Part shown: in pieces, positions 20,201-33,090 of the stretch
Layout of the letters: each line of letters opens with the position of its first letter
Position numbering within the stretch: position 1 is the stretch's first letter
Source: Impatiens glandulifera
Taxonomy: Eukaryota; Streptophyta; Magnoliopsida; Ericales; Balsaminaceae
Reading direction: 5' to 3'
Length of the DNA stretch: 64,000 nt
NCBI RefSeq assembly: GCF_907164915.1
Contig: NC_061863.1
Coordinates: 8,796,340 to 8,860,339 of the forward strand
Program-made: the position numbers and the translations under genes
Notes under the pieces: model-generated
What the model was told of the DNA's origin: nothing
The model's input: only the letters and a program-made list of their open reading frames with translations
Database searches by the model: none

Positions 20201-22104
20201 TCTCTAACGATAAAGGGAGATTATATTGAAGTAGATGATGAGTATTGTTGTTTCTCATTTTGAATTCTCTCTTTGTACGAGCCCGTTCTGATTTGATAGA
20301 AAGAATTGTTTCTGAGAATTTTAGGGTTTTTACCTTTATTATCTTCAATTTGAATTTATGTATTCTTGTCTTCTTTATCTTCAGTTTTAGCTTCAGACTC
20401 TACATCGGTTTTAGAATTTTCTTTACCGTCTTTAAAATTCTCTATTTCAGCTTTGAAATTCTGAGTATTTTCCTCTTGAGTTTCCTCAACAACAACTTGA
20501 GTCTTTTAGAAATTTCTTAGGGCTTGATTGGTTTTTTTACATCAAACAACATTGATTTATCAATTGGAGCCTTAATATCATTTTAGAAAAAATTCAAGAA
20601 TGGTTAAAAAATATTATTTTCTACAAGAATAATATTTTTCCATTATTTATTTTTTTGTCCGTTTAGAAAATGGAATAACTTTGAACGCTCATATTCGAGC
20701 TCTACAACTCAAAAAGTTACAAAATTTCTACAGCGGGTCCACAAACTATTTTTGACCTCCATGAAAATTTTCAAACTTTTCAGAGCACGTTTGGAAAAAT
20801 GTTCATTTTAGTAGTGTCATATATCGAGTTCTATAGCTCTAGAAATTTCAAACTCGAGTGCAACGTGCTCTAAAAAATATGTTCGACATGCACGAGAAAT
20901 TTCAAAAAAATTGAAACATCTTTGAAAAATTCTTGATTTTGGTTGTGTTATAAGCGGGCCTCTAGTTCTTTCAAATCCTCATCTTCCTACACTCGTGAAC
21001 TCTTTTCTTACAAGATCTCACAGTTTCTTCTACACTTGTGAACTCCTTTCATACAAGAACTCACAATTTGAACCCAGTAAGAAAATACTCAATAAACATG
21101 CAAAGCATCGAATTTACATTGTCGTCCACATGTTCCTTAGGAGCATGTAAGGTTTCATCTTATCTTCTTTGTCTAAGAAAAGAACCTAATAAGAGTTTAG
21201 AGTCATTTATGAACTAAGAATAAAGTTATCCTTCTAAATAGACACAAGACATGATAATGATGACCAAGAGAATTCAATAGTTTAATATCATCTTTGTCTA
21301 ATTCAAAGTTTAGAGTCATCTTTAAGCAAAGATAGTTTAGACATGAGGTTAGGATATTCACAAACAAAAGAATTTTGAACTCATAATACATGTGTAACAT
21401 ACCTTCACAATATACAATGGACAACTACATTTGAGTAGAGATTGTCTTTTAGACAGGCGCATAGGACATAGCGCTACGACCTTTTCTTAATGCGTAAATA
21501 AGCATTGGAACCTTAATTCGTTAATACTCTGATTTTCTTTCCTTTAGTTTCTTTGTGAAGTAAAATAAGGTAAATTGGATTATTACATTTCTACACGTAC
21601 TAATCTAAAACATGTATGGGCCAACCAAAAAGTTTATGATATAGAACTCCATTTTGGTTCCTCATCTCTAAATTAGGACAACATCATATACGGACATTTT
21701 TCCTATCTAATTTTTACGAGATTTGAGAGTAAATGTGCACGGGCTGCGTCTATCATTCAAATATTTCATTGTGTCCCCATGAGCGATGCACTCGAAAGGA
21801 TAGATAAGGCACGGGACCAACCAACTTCAGATCGCCCTTAAAGACGGGGCATTTAAATAGATAAGAACTTATAATAAAAAAGATATTTTTCACGAGAAAA
21901 CGAAAAGCTTTTAAAGGAAACAAGAGCTAATGAGTGACGAAAAAACAGCATACAATTGTATGTAATCATTGTTGGTAAAAATATAAAGTAATGATATTTA
22001 TAGTTATTGCAGATAAAAAATAATTTTGTAGTATATTAGATTTTCTTGGCATTAGATAAAGTAATAATTTTGTAGTAAATTTTTTTTAATATGTGTCATA
22101 TGAG
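20201..22104. other. AT-rich intergenic DNA
   Basis: The minus-strand Glu/Lys-rich frame near 20250-20500 is broken by stops and starts with the translated microsatellite. Around 20650-20960, phrases about GAACGCTCATATTCGAGC and CTCTAGAAATTTCAAACTCGAG repeat loosely, suggesting an old LTR-type repeat. Nothing else is supportable. Confidence 0.35.
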
Positions 22105-22202
22105 GTAAATGAGTCAAGCTGCTCGTGATTAGTTCGAGTCGAGTTCGCTCGTTTTATAAATATTATAAACATTTATATTTATATTTATATTTATATTTAT
22201 AT

Positions 22203-22205
<3 letters not shown>

Positions 22206-22282
<77 letters not shown>
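22206..22282. repeat. (TA)n microsatellite
   Basis: An almost pure dinucleotide run, followed by TATTATATTATA-type decay. Confidence 0.95.
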
Positions 22283-22288
<6 letters not shown>

Positions 22289-22327
22289 TATATAATATAA
22301 TATATATAATAAAAATCCTAAATATCT

Positions 22328-22373
22328 TCCTCTCCTCTCCTCTCCTCTCCTCTCCTCTCCTCTCCTCTCCTCT
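22328..22373. repeat. (CTCCT)n microsatellite
   Basis: About nine near-perfect pentanucleotide units. Confidence 0.95.
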
Positions 22374-22727
22374 ATTTGAACATATTCCCTTAAACTCATC
22401 ATCTCCTCCTTCCACTTTTTTCTTTTACGATCAAAGTAACAAATCAATCTTAAACCTGCTCGATCTTTCAACTTTCAGGCAAAATAACAAATTGATTTCG
22501 AGTAAAATTTGTAATTTTAATTAATAAAAATTAATTTGTGAGTTCTAGCTCAAGTAGCTCGAATTGTAAACGAGTCGAGTTTAAGTATAATTTTTGGTAC
22601 TGGGTCGAGTTCGAGTATATATAATACAAATCGAGTCAAGTTCGTATAGTATGGTACTCAACAACTTGTCTTGACTCGACTCGTTTACACCATTATTGTA
22701 TCATGTTACTGTTGATATTACTTAATA

Positions 22728-22840
22728 AGCACATATAATTGAACTGTTGGTATTGAGTAGTGTCAACTGCCTACAGAAAGTTTAAATATAATTGAACCAT
22801 TGGTATTGAGTAGTGTCAACTGCCTACAGAAAGTTTAAGT
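22728..22840. repeat. Short tandem duplication of about 54 bp
   Basis: ATATAATTGAAC followed by TTGGTATTGAGTAGTGTC and AACTGCCTACAGAAAG occurs twice in direct succession with one or two differences. Confidence 0.75.
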
Positions 22841-23879
22841 TAGGACTTAATAGTAACTAGACTTATTCTAGTAACTGGACTTATTCTAGTTGACTTTGTA
22901 CATTAATATCAACATGTTTGTGGTCGGTTGGTCTTGAGTAATATAACCGCATATTAAACAGTTGGTATTGCCCATTTTCATAACGTACACATGGATTTTA
23001 AAAAATGTCAACCATTTTGGACGGATCAAAAAATTGAAGTTAGAATAGGCTTGAAAAATTAAAATACTAATTTTGGATCAATTTTAAAAAAAAAATTAAA
23101 AAAAATAATAATAATAACATGTAGCCCGAAGCAATCAATAAGATATGATTTACAAAAATTGTCACTCTAGTCACTGAACAAATATTATTACTAATATTAT
23201 TTTGAAAAAAATAAAATATGTAGATTCGTTGAGGTTGTTATCTTGATATTAATTATTTTAAAAAAAATAATTATTTATTATAAAATACTATTTTGACATA
23301 AAGAAAATTTAAAAAATTGAGAGATTAAAAAATATCCATAAATTATAAAAAATAAAAAAAACAAAAAAAAACACTTAAATAGCCCTATCAAAGCAACCCT
23401 AAAAGAGAATCTTTAAAAAATCTAGATTTTTTTTCAAAGATCAAAATAACCTTAATTTTTTTTATCTCTCTTGAATGATAAATTATTTTTAAATAATTAA
23501 ATAGAAATATTTTTATTTTAATAGAGAGAAGAGTGATTATCTCAAATAACTTGGTGTGGATATATATAAAAAAATAAAAATTGGAATAAGCTAGTATTGG
23601 GCTTATGTCTCCGCAGCCCTAATCTCCATCCGTCTCTACCAAGTAGCAACCATGATATGTTCTGTTGGTACAGCTTAATATATCATTTTCTATTCAATAT
23701 TCAGAAATTTCATCAATATTATATTGACGTTCTCTTATTAGTGTGCATCTTTGATTTTTCTTTTCCTCTACTAATCTTTTCACGTGACTAATCTCATGTT
23801 TGTAATTAACATGGAGTTTGCAAATCTCATATTTGTTTGTAATTAATGCATATAATTTTGATTTGTTTTTATTAGAATA
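22841..23879. other. AT-rich intergenic DNA
   Basis: Poly-A/T runs and no supportable gene. A 64-codon plus-strand ORF at 23597 has no recognisable motif. Confidence 0.4.
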
Positions 23880-24910
23880 TAAAGAAATGATTATGTTAAA
23901 TTATTATATTTATATAAGTTATGTCTATACATTAGATTACACTTATAAAAAAAAACTAATATAATAAAATAATATAATATTTATATTATCACAATTTATC
24001 ATATAATAATATCTTAAATATATATTATCTTTATATTATAACATCCTTCCTCAAACTCAAGATGAAAAGAACTTAATCAACTTTTGAAGACGAGATGTTG
24101 AAATATTATTGATGTATTCTTCAAGCTTCAGAAACTTGTAAGCTCCATCCAGTTATAAGATGACAGTATTTGGACTGATAAACTAGCGAAGAGGTAGAAT
24201 TACATGGGCATTAAATGCTGGGGGTGAAATAACAATTGAATGAACTCTGAAGTTACTCGTGAGTCTTGAGATCCATCCAACGACGAGGTGGCAGTGTGTT
24301 GCATAAAAAAAACAGCAAAGGTAGAATCACATGGGCATAGAATGTTAGGGTGAAACAAATCTGAAAATAAACTCATTCTAACGAAAAAATGGTATTGTGT
24401 TGACTAAATAATCAATAAATAAACACATATGATTGGATTAACACCAATAAAAATATGGGCATTAACTATTAAGATAAAACAACAACTTGAAATAAAACTC
24501 AGAGAATATAATTACCGAAAAAAGTAAGAACATCAACAAAATTATTTTCATTTTATAGCACAAGAACAAAAGTTTTAGCTCTAATACTATATTAGAAAAT
24601 ATTGATTGAGGCAGCGAAAAACTATATTTTGTAGATCAAGAACAAAAGTTTTAACTCTAATACTATATTAGAAAATATTAATTGAGGCAGCGAAAGACTA
24701 TATTTTGTAGATCAAGAACAAAAGTTTTAACTTTAATACTATATTAGAATTTAGAGATATGATTGTATTGAAAAAATATATTTAGAATTACATAATTAAT
24801 AAATTAATATATAGATATTTAATACTTATAAAGAAAGAAATATAATATAATAATATAATATTTATATTATCACAATTTATTATAAATAATATTATAACTC
24901 AATATATGTT
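23880..24910 (-). mobile_element. Remnant of a small LTR (TRIM-like) element, same family as 59535-61650
   Basis: AAACTAATATAATA and ATTATCACAATTTATCATA near 23955-24005, and again near 24830-24890, match the LTR of the element at 59535-61650. Between them lie degenerate primer-binding sites in minus orientation (GCTCTAATACTATATTAG against the canonical GCTCTGATACCA). LTR ends cannot be fixed because of decay. No coding sequence remains. Confidence 0.5.
24561..24752. repeat. 76-bp tandem repeat containing the degenerate primer binding site
   Basis: Two full units (24561-24636, 24637-24712) and half a third, each with CAAGAACAAAAGTTTTA, CTCTAATACTATATTAG and, in the full units, GAGGCAGCGAAA. 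The unit spans the tRNA-primer site of the small LTR element, so the PBS is present three times. Confidence 0.8.
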
Positions 24911-25230
24911 TTGCAATACTAATGTTTTCTTTTATTGTTTTTAGTTGATTTTATTTGTTTTTGACCATTGAACTTTCATATATCTTTTCAGAAAAAAAAA
25001 ATTGAATTTTAGTTTTATTTGGATGTTTCAATTTCTTTGTTGTAGTTGGGCTTTTGTTTGCCATAGAAGAAATATAAGAGAAAAAAAATATTTTTATTTT
25101 ATAATTTAAAAAATTAACATTAATTTAATGATCGATATATATGTTCTCTTAAACCCAACTCTTTTCACTTAAATTATGTTAGTGATTTAATGTTATTTTT
25201 TTATTTACTCATAATTTATATTATAAAGTT

Positions 25231-25300
<70 letters not shown>

Positions 25301-26424
25301 GTTTAACACAAAATGGGCATGTCCATGAGTTTGTTATGTTAAGTTTGATACATATTTCGTGACTTTGTCTTTTTTATTTCAAAACTTTATCTTCATAGCC
25401 CATAAATTAATCAGTAACAATAAACATGAGATAAAGGAATACGGAGATTAAACTTAGATAGAAAATAGGTGGCATAATAGGGTTTGAAAGCTACAATTTT
25501 CTTTATAATCTCCTAACCCTAATCTCTGCACATTTATATTACTCATGACAACTTAGTATATCTCCATACGGTTTTGATTCCCTTCTTGTTGATATTCTAA
25601 CTTGATGTATGCTGTTTTGCTGAAATTCTGATCTCACTGTTTGAATGTTCAAGATTAGATATGAAATTACTATGATTTGTCTTGAGTTGATAATTGACAT
25701 ATATAAATGCAGTGGAACAACATGATGATTGATGAATGACCATGAATGATTTGATTGCAATTGATGTTTCAAGGTGATGAGTTAGCCAGATTGAATGTCA
25801 CATGCTAGGATGAAGTTGAAATCTGAGGTATGATCTTGATATGAGATATGTATTTCTATTTGAGATGATTTAGATATGATAACCATTCTTATAAGTTTTG
25901 ACATTAATGCTATGATATGATATTTCCATGCTTTGACATTGATGATAATGATGATGTTTATCTTGAATTAATAATAATTAGTGGATTTTGGGTTAACGAT
26001 GAACAATACCTAGGTTAAGATTCTTACACCTAGAAAATTTGTGATTATCTATAAGTTTATCACATTCTTAAAAGATCGAAAAACCTCGTCAATGAGAGTT
26101 TGGAAGAAGCATCCACCCACCATCACATGCGGACTAATTAGGCCTAGCGATTGTCAATTCTCAATAATGGACGGATAGTTTATATATCGTTATCTAACTA
26201 CCCATCCAGTATTAACTATTTCTACAATCTTTTACACTACTAACAACTCCAAGTAATAACCCTAGAAAAATACATAAAGTCATCAATGCACATATACATG
26301 AGATTCAGCAAGTAGTGAATAGGTAGTTAAATAATAGTATAATTAGAGTAATTGAATGTTGCCTTAGAACTACAATTTCATGTATATTAAAAATGATAAA
26401 AACGTTTAAACACAAAAAATAATA
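24911..26424. other. AT-rich intergenic DNA with an (AT)n microsatellite
   Basis: A pure AT run lies at 25233-25296. Short ORFs have no recognisable motif. I see no gene. Confidence 0.45.
26415..26420 (-). terminator. Pol III oligo-T terminator of tRNA-Arg
   Basis: Six T on the minus strand, five bases after the tRNA 3' end. Confidence 0.85.
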
Positions 26425-26497
26425 CACACCCGGTGGGACTCGAACCCACAATCGCTTGATTAGAAGTCAAGCGCCTTATCCATTAGGCCACGGGTGC
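26425..26497 (-). tRNA. tRNA-Arg (anticodon UCU)
   Basis: The minus strand folds into a 73-nt cloverleaf. The acceptor stem is GCACCCG paired with CGGGTGT (one G-U pair), followed by discriminator G. The D-arm contains TGGCCTAATGG (A box). The anticodon stem-loop is CTTGA-CTTCTAA-TCAAG, giving anticodon TCT. The T-arm contains GGTTCGAGTCC (B box). No intron. Downstream on the minus strand a run of six T (26415-26420) is a pol III terminator, and upstream TTCAATAATATAA supplies the CAA and TATA-like elements common before plant tRNA genes. It decodes AGA and AGG codons. Confidence 0.97.
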
Positions 26498-27772
26498 TTA
26501 TATTATTGAAATTATATATTTTAAGTTTTCTTGAATCTTTAAGATGAGATTGAAGATCATGAAACCCCAAAAAGTCTTGAAACTCATGGTAAGTAATTTT
26601 ATTTTAATTAGCTCTCTCTATATTATGCATATATATTTAACTCTGTTACATAATTGCATTTTTTAGAAAATTATAAACATATTTTTTCCAAAAGGGTACA
26701 CCAAATTAAATCTTTGAAAAACAATTTTATTCTTCACATCTAAAAGACAATTTTACATTTTTGGATTTTAATGAAATTAGTGAAAATGAGTAACCGTTTA
26801 TTTATTAAAATTTATTGTTTTATCCATTATTTTCTTTCTATGTGACTTTAGATTGTAACAAACATATACACAATAAAATGTCTAAAATGTATTAATAATA
26901 CTTGAAAATGTTATAAAGTATAATGTGATTATATGAATTATTACATTTTAATCATTTTTATTTCTATAATTTTGTTATAATCTTTAATATACATAGAAGG
27001 GAAATAATGGATAAAATAAATAAATTTTGTATAAATCTTATAAATGAACTCACTTAATTTCACTAAATTCTTTTATATGCAAAAACACCATAGTTTTCTA
27101 CTTACTTAAAGTATATAAATATATTCAATAAAGTTTTTTTTAGAAAATGTTATTTAATACTAGACTATTAATTATTTTTTCATTGTTTCTTCACATTTTC
27201 CTAACCAGGCACACCAACAAATAGTGAAGAACTTTAACTATCAAATTAAATTCTATATACATAAAACAAAACCCTTTAAATTGGTTAGTGATGAGTCTTC
27301 CCTTATGAAGTTGTTCTTTCTTTTAGTAGGTTAGTTTGTTTTTTTTTACTAAGATTAATAATTTATTTATTTAGTTAGTGGTTATATAAAGTCTTTTGTT
27401 TTCTGAAAACACTTTAAGTGAGTTTAAGTGGGTAATGGATGTGGAGTGTTTGCTTCTCCTTTCATGAAAAAAAAAAATATTTATTATCTGTGAAGAAATC
27501 ACGACTGTATTATATCATTTATAATATTTAGTTTAGTTCACATATATAGATACACATAAGGTGAAAAGTTAAGGGTCTAAGTATCGATAAAATCAAATAC
27601 CCATGGTTTATAAAACCGCTAAACAAAACTCAATGTGTCTGTTTAGTGGCGGTCAAACCACTAAACCGACCAACCCAACATCTTTTTGAGAAAAAGTGAC
27701 AAATTCGGCTGAATTTTTTACAGGATTCTTCTCCAATAATTCTCAAAGAAATTCCCGTTCATAAGGTAATTA
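26498..27772. other. AT-rich intergenic DNA
   Basis: Upstream flank of the tRNA gene. No supportable coding region or repeat boundary. Confidence 0.45.
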
Positions 27773-28592
27773 GACCATCTCCAACCGAAAACCTATTTTC
27801 AAACTCATAACCTATTTTCAAACTCATTTTGGTGTAAATGTCATATCAAACAGTAATTCTACACCAACCGAGAAACTCATTCTCAAACTCAAAAGAATAT
27901 TCTTATAATATTCTTTTTTACATCAACTTTTATAACTTTTTAATATCATCCATATCTTTTATAAACTTATAAATTACACTACAATATTATAATATCATTC
28001 AAATATTTTAAACTTAAATATAAATTAATTATAAAAATTTATTAAAAATTCAAAATATTAGTTGTTTGTTTCATAATTTGTATGTGTATTTTTATTTTGT
28101 TGTGTTGATGTATTATTTTAGTTTATGAAGTACTTTGTATTTTGTGTATTATTGTAATGTATTTGGTAATTTTTATAATTATATATAATATAATATATAT
28201 ATATATATATTAAAGTAATTTTTTTTAATATTATTATAATTTTTTTAAATTAAATTAATAATTATATAAATAAACTTAATATAAAATATAAGATAAAAAT
28301 AAAATATAAATAAATAAAACATATAAACAAATTAAAATATAAATAAATTAAAATATAATAAAATATATAAATTAATTATATAAATAAATTTAATATATAA
28401 AATTGATGAAATAAAAGTTTAAGGACTAAAAAGTAAAATATATATATATATATGCGATCTGCTATAGGAGCAACGCATATACCGTATTTGGAAAGGGAGT
28501 GGGGATATCCCATTTTTGGTTTCTGTTTTGCGTACTATTGGAGCTGCTGATCCCATTTTAGGTTTCATTTTGCAGCTTCATTGGAGATGCTC
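27773..28592. mobile_element. Tourist-like (PIF/Harbinger) MITE, 820 bp
   Basis: The left end GACCATCTCCAAC and the right end, read inversely, GAGCATCTCCAAT are terminal inverted repeats. TTA lies directly outside both ends (27770-27772, 28593-28595), the target duplication of PIF/Harbinger elements. The interior is AT-rich with no transposase, so it is non-autonomous. Confidence 0.65.
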
Positions 28593-29561
28593 TTAATCTT
28601 GAACTCTAGCATGTTTGATTATTCAACTATTGTTTTCTAGAATGTTCTAGATTAGATCGTGATTCTTCGCGTTGATCAATGTTAGAGATGTCAAAAATAC
28701 GTTTATTTAATAGACCAAACATTGCAATTAAATTTTTTTAAGTATACAAAATACTCAAGACGAAAACATAAAGTTATTATTTGTTCATGCGTTTTAATCT
28801 CATCAAAAATTAATTTTTTTTATCAATTTTTTTGAGCCGTCAAAATTCACGTAGCAATCAAAAACTTGGGACACTCTACAAATAGGGTTTATTCGAGGAA
28901 ATAGTTTTTTGGGTTTTACCTAGGTTTTATTTAAAAAACCCTTGTTTGATAAAAAATAAGAAAAAATTGGTTTTTAAAATTTGAAAACTAATTTGCTTTT
29001 TGACTTCAGAGAATATGGTGTAAGTGAAAGAATGATGGTTTAAAGAAAGAGGGTAAAATTAGAGGGTAATTTTAATATTTAAATGATAAAATTATTTGAT
29101 TTAATGATTGATAAGATATTTGGATTTTTGGATAAAAATTAAGTTTTATCTCAAAAATCCTTTCATCAAACAAATCACACTTATGCAACTCAACTCAAAG
29201 TAGATCAGTCAAACGGGCTGATGTGAAATCCGTACTAGACATTGAATTGTTCAACGAAAGAACAAGTCAACAATCATACTACTATTTAGAAACATAATTG
29301 CTTATGGGGAGACTTGTAATGATGTATTTCAAAAGCATTTGGCACCTAATTAAGATTGTAAGTTCTAAAACAATTATAGATTTTTTTTTCTCAAGACATG
29401 CTGTAAATTTTATTTTATTTATGTATTGAGTTGATTTATAGGGCGGTTCAATATTTTAAAATTTAAATTTTATTTTTAGTTTTCAATCGAATTTTAAACC
29501 AAATCGAAAACCGAATTTAATTTTCATTATTTATTTTAATTATATTTTGAGATTTAATTAT
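28593..29561. other. AT-rich intergenic DNA
   Basis: No gene or clear repeat structure seen between the two MITEs. Confidence 0.45.
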
Positions 29562-30381
29562 GCAAATTGCTTTTCTCACCTCCTCTCATATTCCCACCCC
29601 CTTCACTCTTTAATTAATTAAAAAATGACTTATTTATCCTTATCAACTTTATATATTTATATATTCTTATTTTATTTTATTTAATTATTAAGTTTTTTTA
29701 TTAAATATAATTAATTAATTTTTAATATTTTTAACTTTATTTATTTAATTAAAAATACAAAATATTATTATTTTTATATTATAATTATTTAAAATATATT
29801 AAATATTGAAATGTGTACTAATTTAATAAAATATAAATATTTAATATTTAATTATATTAATTATATATATATATATATATTAAAATACTTATAAAAATTA
29901 TTTATTAAATAATAATTAATAATTAGTCTAATCATAATATTTTAATTAATAATATTATATATTAATAATTAGTCAAACATAATATTTTTAATTTTAATTA
30001 ATAATATTATATATTAATAATTATTCAAACATAATATTAATAATTATTAATATTTTTATAAATAAAATTATCTATTAAATAATAATGAATCTAATCATAA
30101 TATTTTACTTAATAATATTATATTTAATATATTTTAAATAATTATAATATAAAAATAATAATATTTTTTATTTTTAATTAAATAAATAAAGTTAAAAAAA
30201 ATACTAAAAATTAATTAATTAATTATATTTAATAAAAAAACTTAATAATGAAATAAAATAAAATAAATAAAATAAATAAAATAAATAAAATAAGAAATAT
30301 AAATATATAAAGGTGGTAGGGATAAATATGTAAATAAGGAGCGAGGGAAGGGACGAGAATATGGGAAGAAAAGCACCTCCC
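29562..30381. mobile_element. Large hairpin MITE, 820 bp, 9-bp duplication (Mutator-like)
   Basis: The two ends are inverted copies over roughly 260 bp, for example TTAAGTTTTTTTATTAAATA and TTTATTTAATTAAAAATA on the left and their complements on the right, so nearly the whole element can form one hairpin. TTTAATTAT flanks both sides (29553-29561 and 30382-30390). A 9-bp duplication and long inverted repeats fit Mutator-like elements. No coding sequence. The flank is AT-rich, which weakens the duplication evidence. Confidence 0.6.
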
Positions 30382-31596
30382 TTTAATTATTTATTTATAG
30401 TAAATCTGCCATATGCAAGCCCACACCAACTCAGTCATCTCCTCTATCCCTCATCTCACTCACCTTCATCTCCTCTATCGTCCGTCAGTCTTCTTTTTCG
30501 CTTAAAATCACTCACCACCAACGTGTTTACGTCACCATCTCCGTCGCCATTATTTTGTTTAAGTGGTAAATAAGATGTTTGAACAAAATGAAGACAATCT
30601 AATGTCTAACGAAGGCTAAAACTAATGTCTAACGAAGGCTAAAAATGGGAAAGTGAAAGTCTAGGAGGTCGAAGAGAAAGTCAAGGATCTACTACTAGAG
30701 GAATCGTCTTCAATTTAAAAGTTGCTGGCGCAAAGAATGTAACAAAAAGTTCAGTGGTCTCGTAACATTTTTTTTTAATTCGTGGTGAGATTCAGCCCAC
30801 CCAAACATTTACATAAATTAAAAAATGTAAATAGTTTTTCAAATTTTTTTCAAAATTTTTATCATTTTATTTTAATGGTTTCGTAAACATACATAGTAGA
30901 AATGAGGAAATTTGAAAATAATGTTAAAGTATTAATTAAAAGCATATTTTTTAATTAATAAATTTTATAAAGTAGTGGTTAGAATATTATATAAATAATT
31001 TTTTATATTTTATAAATGGTTTGGAAGTGTGAATACTCAAAGTTACTTATACTTTATTACTAGAGTTTTCATATAAATAAATATGAGTTAGAGACTAAAT
31101 TATCCTTTAATTAGTATAATTTAATTGTTCTCTAGTTAGAAAACTAAAGTAGTTTAAATAGACTATATAATGTATAATTAAGAAATAGTTAGAAAAATAT
31201 TTTTTTCATTTATAGTTCTTATACGTACAAAATTTGTATATTTTATAAACTATCTGGAAATATCCAGTTAGAATAAAGCTTAATTGAGTTTGAAAGAAAA
31301 TATGTTATTAAATTTGTTAATATATATAATTAAGAAATATTTAATAAAACTATATAATTTAAATTAATATTCGAATAAGATAATAAAAAAATTAAAAATT
31401 AATTAGTTTTTTTCAAAACTCAGTTCTTAATTCCAAAACTGGTGTTTTCAAACAAAAATAAATATCTAAAAAATTGATAAAATAAAACAGATCAAATAGC
31501 CCTAACAAAAATAGGTTCACTTTTTATACTTAATAATAGGTAAGGATCTATGGCATCAATTTTAGAAGTTAAGTAATAAAAAATTATAAATATAGA

Positions 31597-31643
<47 letters not shown>

Positions 31644-31884
31644 AATTCTCACATTAAAAAAGAAAATAACAATTAGTGTCTGGTTATTAAAAGAAGTTAG
31701 TACATTATAGAACCTAATTTATAAAAGGGGACACATTCCGAGTGAAACAAAATGTAGTGCTTTTATTTAAAATCTTAATTGTTATTGGACTGGAATTTGA
31801 ATTTCTTTTATCATGTTTTAAATACACTATTTAAGTTTTTGTAATGGAATGTTTATTTATAAAGTCTAACATAGTAATGATGGT
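30382..31884. other. Intergenic DNA with an (AT)n microsatellite
   Basis: A 70-codon Ser/Pro-rich plus-strand ORF at 30361 overlaps the MITE end and has no recognisable motif. (AT)n lies at 31601-31638. No supportable gene. Confidence 0.4.
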
Positions 31885-32913
31885 TAAGGATGACAGCAAC
31901 GACGAGTATGGACGAGTATGAGTATGTTACTCGTTGAGGAGTGAAATACCCTTCTTGTACCTATTTTTTTTTACTATAACTTCATGAGTATCTCTATTTT
32001 TATACATATCCTTAATTTGTCGTGTATTCAATTCCCGATAAGTACTCTGTTACCCGATCAAAGTGTGAATTTATATATTTATTAAAAAAAAGTTACAAAA
32101 TAAATATTGAATAATAACTAATTTTAAAGTAATAATACCAAAATAAAAAAAAAACAAAAACAAATGAAAGCATTACTTACCTATATAAATATATTGTAAA
32201 TGTCGAAAAACATAATAATTTTTGTTACTAGAATCGAAGATTAAGTGAAATAATATTTGTTAATTGTAGATGACAAAAGGATAAATTTTTTTTTTTTTGT
32301 AATAGAAAAAAAATGTTGTGTAAAGTATGGGTAAATATAAAATGTGGATAAAAGTAAATAATATAATTATCGGCTCAATATATAAATGTCCAGTCCGTTT
32401 TTTAGTCATTTGTTCACCTCTTATAGTAATCGTAGGCGAAAAACGTTATTTATGTTACACTATTTCGTCAAATGATAAGTTTGTAGGCAAGGAAAACGTT
32501 AAGTTATTTTTCTACCTACTATAAAAGTCAGTGCAATTTTTTTTTTTGGTGTTGTTGAGGATCTGGGTTTGACAATTTTATTTTTTAAATTTATTTAAAA
32601 CTAATTTTCTTAAATATCTTATTAAAATATTGTTTTAGTTGAAATAATGTTCTAAAATATTTTAACTATTTACAAATGAATAAATTTAATAACATTTTTC
32701 GTTCAAATTTAATTTCACTTAAGATCTAGGAGGACGTGTTTTCAAACAGACTTATGGAGGTAATGATGAAATAAAAAAAATCATTAGAAAAAAATATAAT
32801 AATATATATATATATTACCTAATCAAGTATTTCTTCCCGTCTCATTTTTTACCTCGAATTCGATTTAAAATATTTGAACCCGATTTAAAATACGGGTACT
32901 AATTCTCATTCTT
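31885..32913. mobile_element. Possible degenerate hAT-like element
   Basis: The left end TTAAGGATGACAGCAACGACGAGTA and the inverse of the right end TTAAGAATGAGAATTAGTACCCG resemble the TAGGGATGACAACGGG type ends of plant hAT elements. Interior phrases such as ACCCGATC and CGGGTACTAA fit. No clear 8-bp duplication and no transposase. Confidence 0.3.
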
Positions 32914-33090
32914 AATAATATTATTTTTAATGAAATATTTTATTAATTTTAAAAAATTATATAAATTTAAATTTCTAACTCAAAATCAAGCATATTGTGT
33001 CAATTATTTTAATTTGTTAAAAAATGAAAACAAAATGCAAATTTCAGTAGAAAGTAGGGTTAATTCCGTAAATCATTCAAGTGGCTAGGT

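Larger units (their letters stand above)
22105..22690. mobile_element. Degenerate hAT-like non-autonomous element with microsatellites
   Basis: The left end GTAAATGAGTCAAG and the right end, read on the other strand, GTAAACGAGTCGAG form imperfect terminal inverted repeats followed by CGAGTCGAGTT-type motifs, a common plant non-autonomous pattern. The interior holds (TTTATA)n at about 22160-22205, (TA)n at 22206-22282 and (CTCCT)n at 22328-22373. I could not find a clear 8-bp target duplication. Confidence 0.4.

Noticed and set aside
20154..20348. Minus-strand ORF ending in EGEGEGEGE
   Set aside because: The C-terminus is the translated (CCCCTT)n microsatellite; no family match and upstream stops.
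22203..22471. Minus-strand ORFs with YIYIYI and RGEERRGEER runs
   Set aside because: Pure translations of (TA)n and (CTCCT)n microsatellites.
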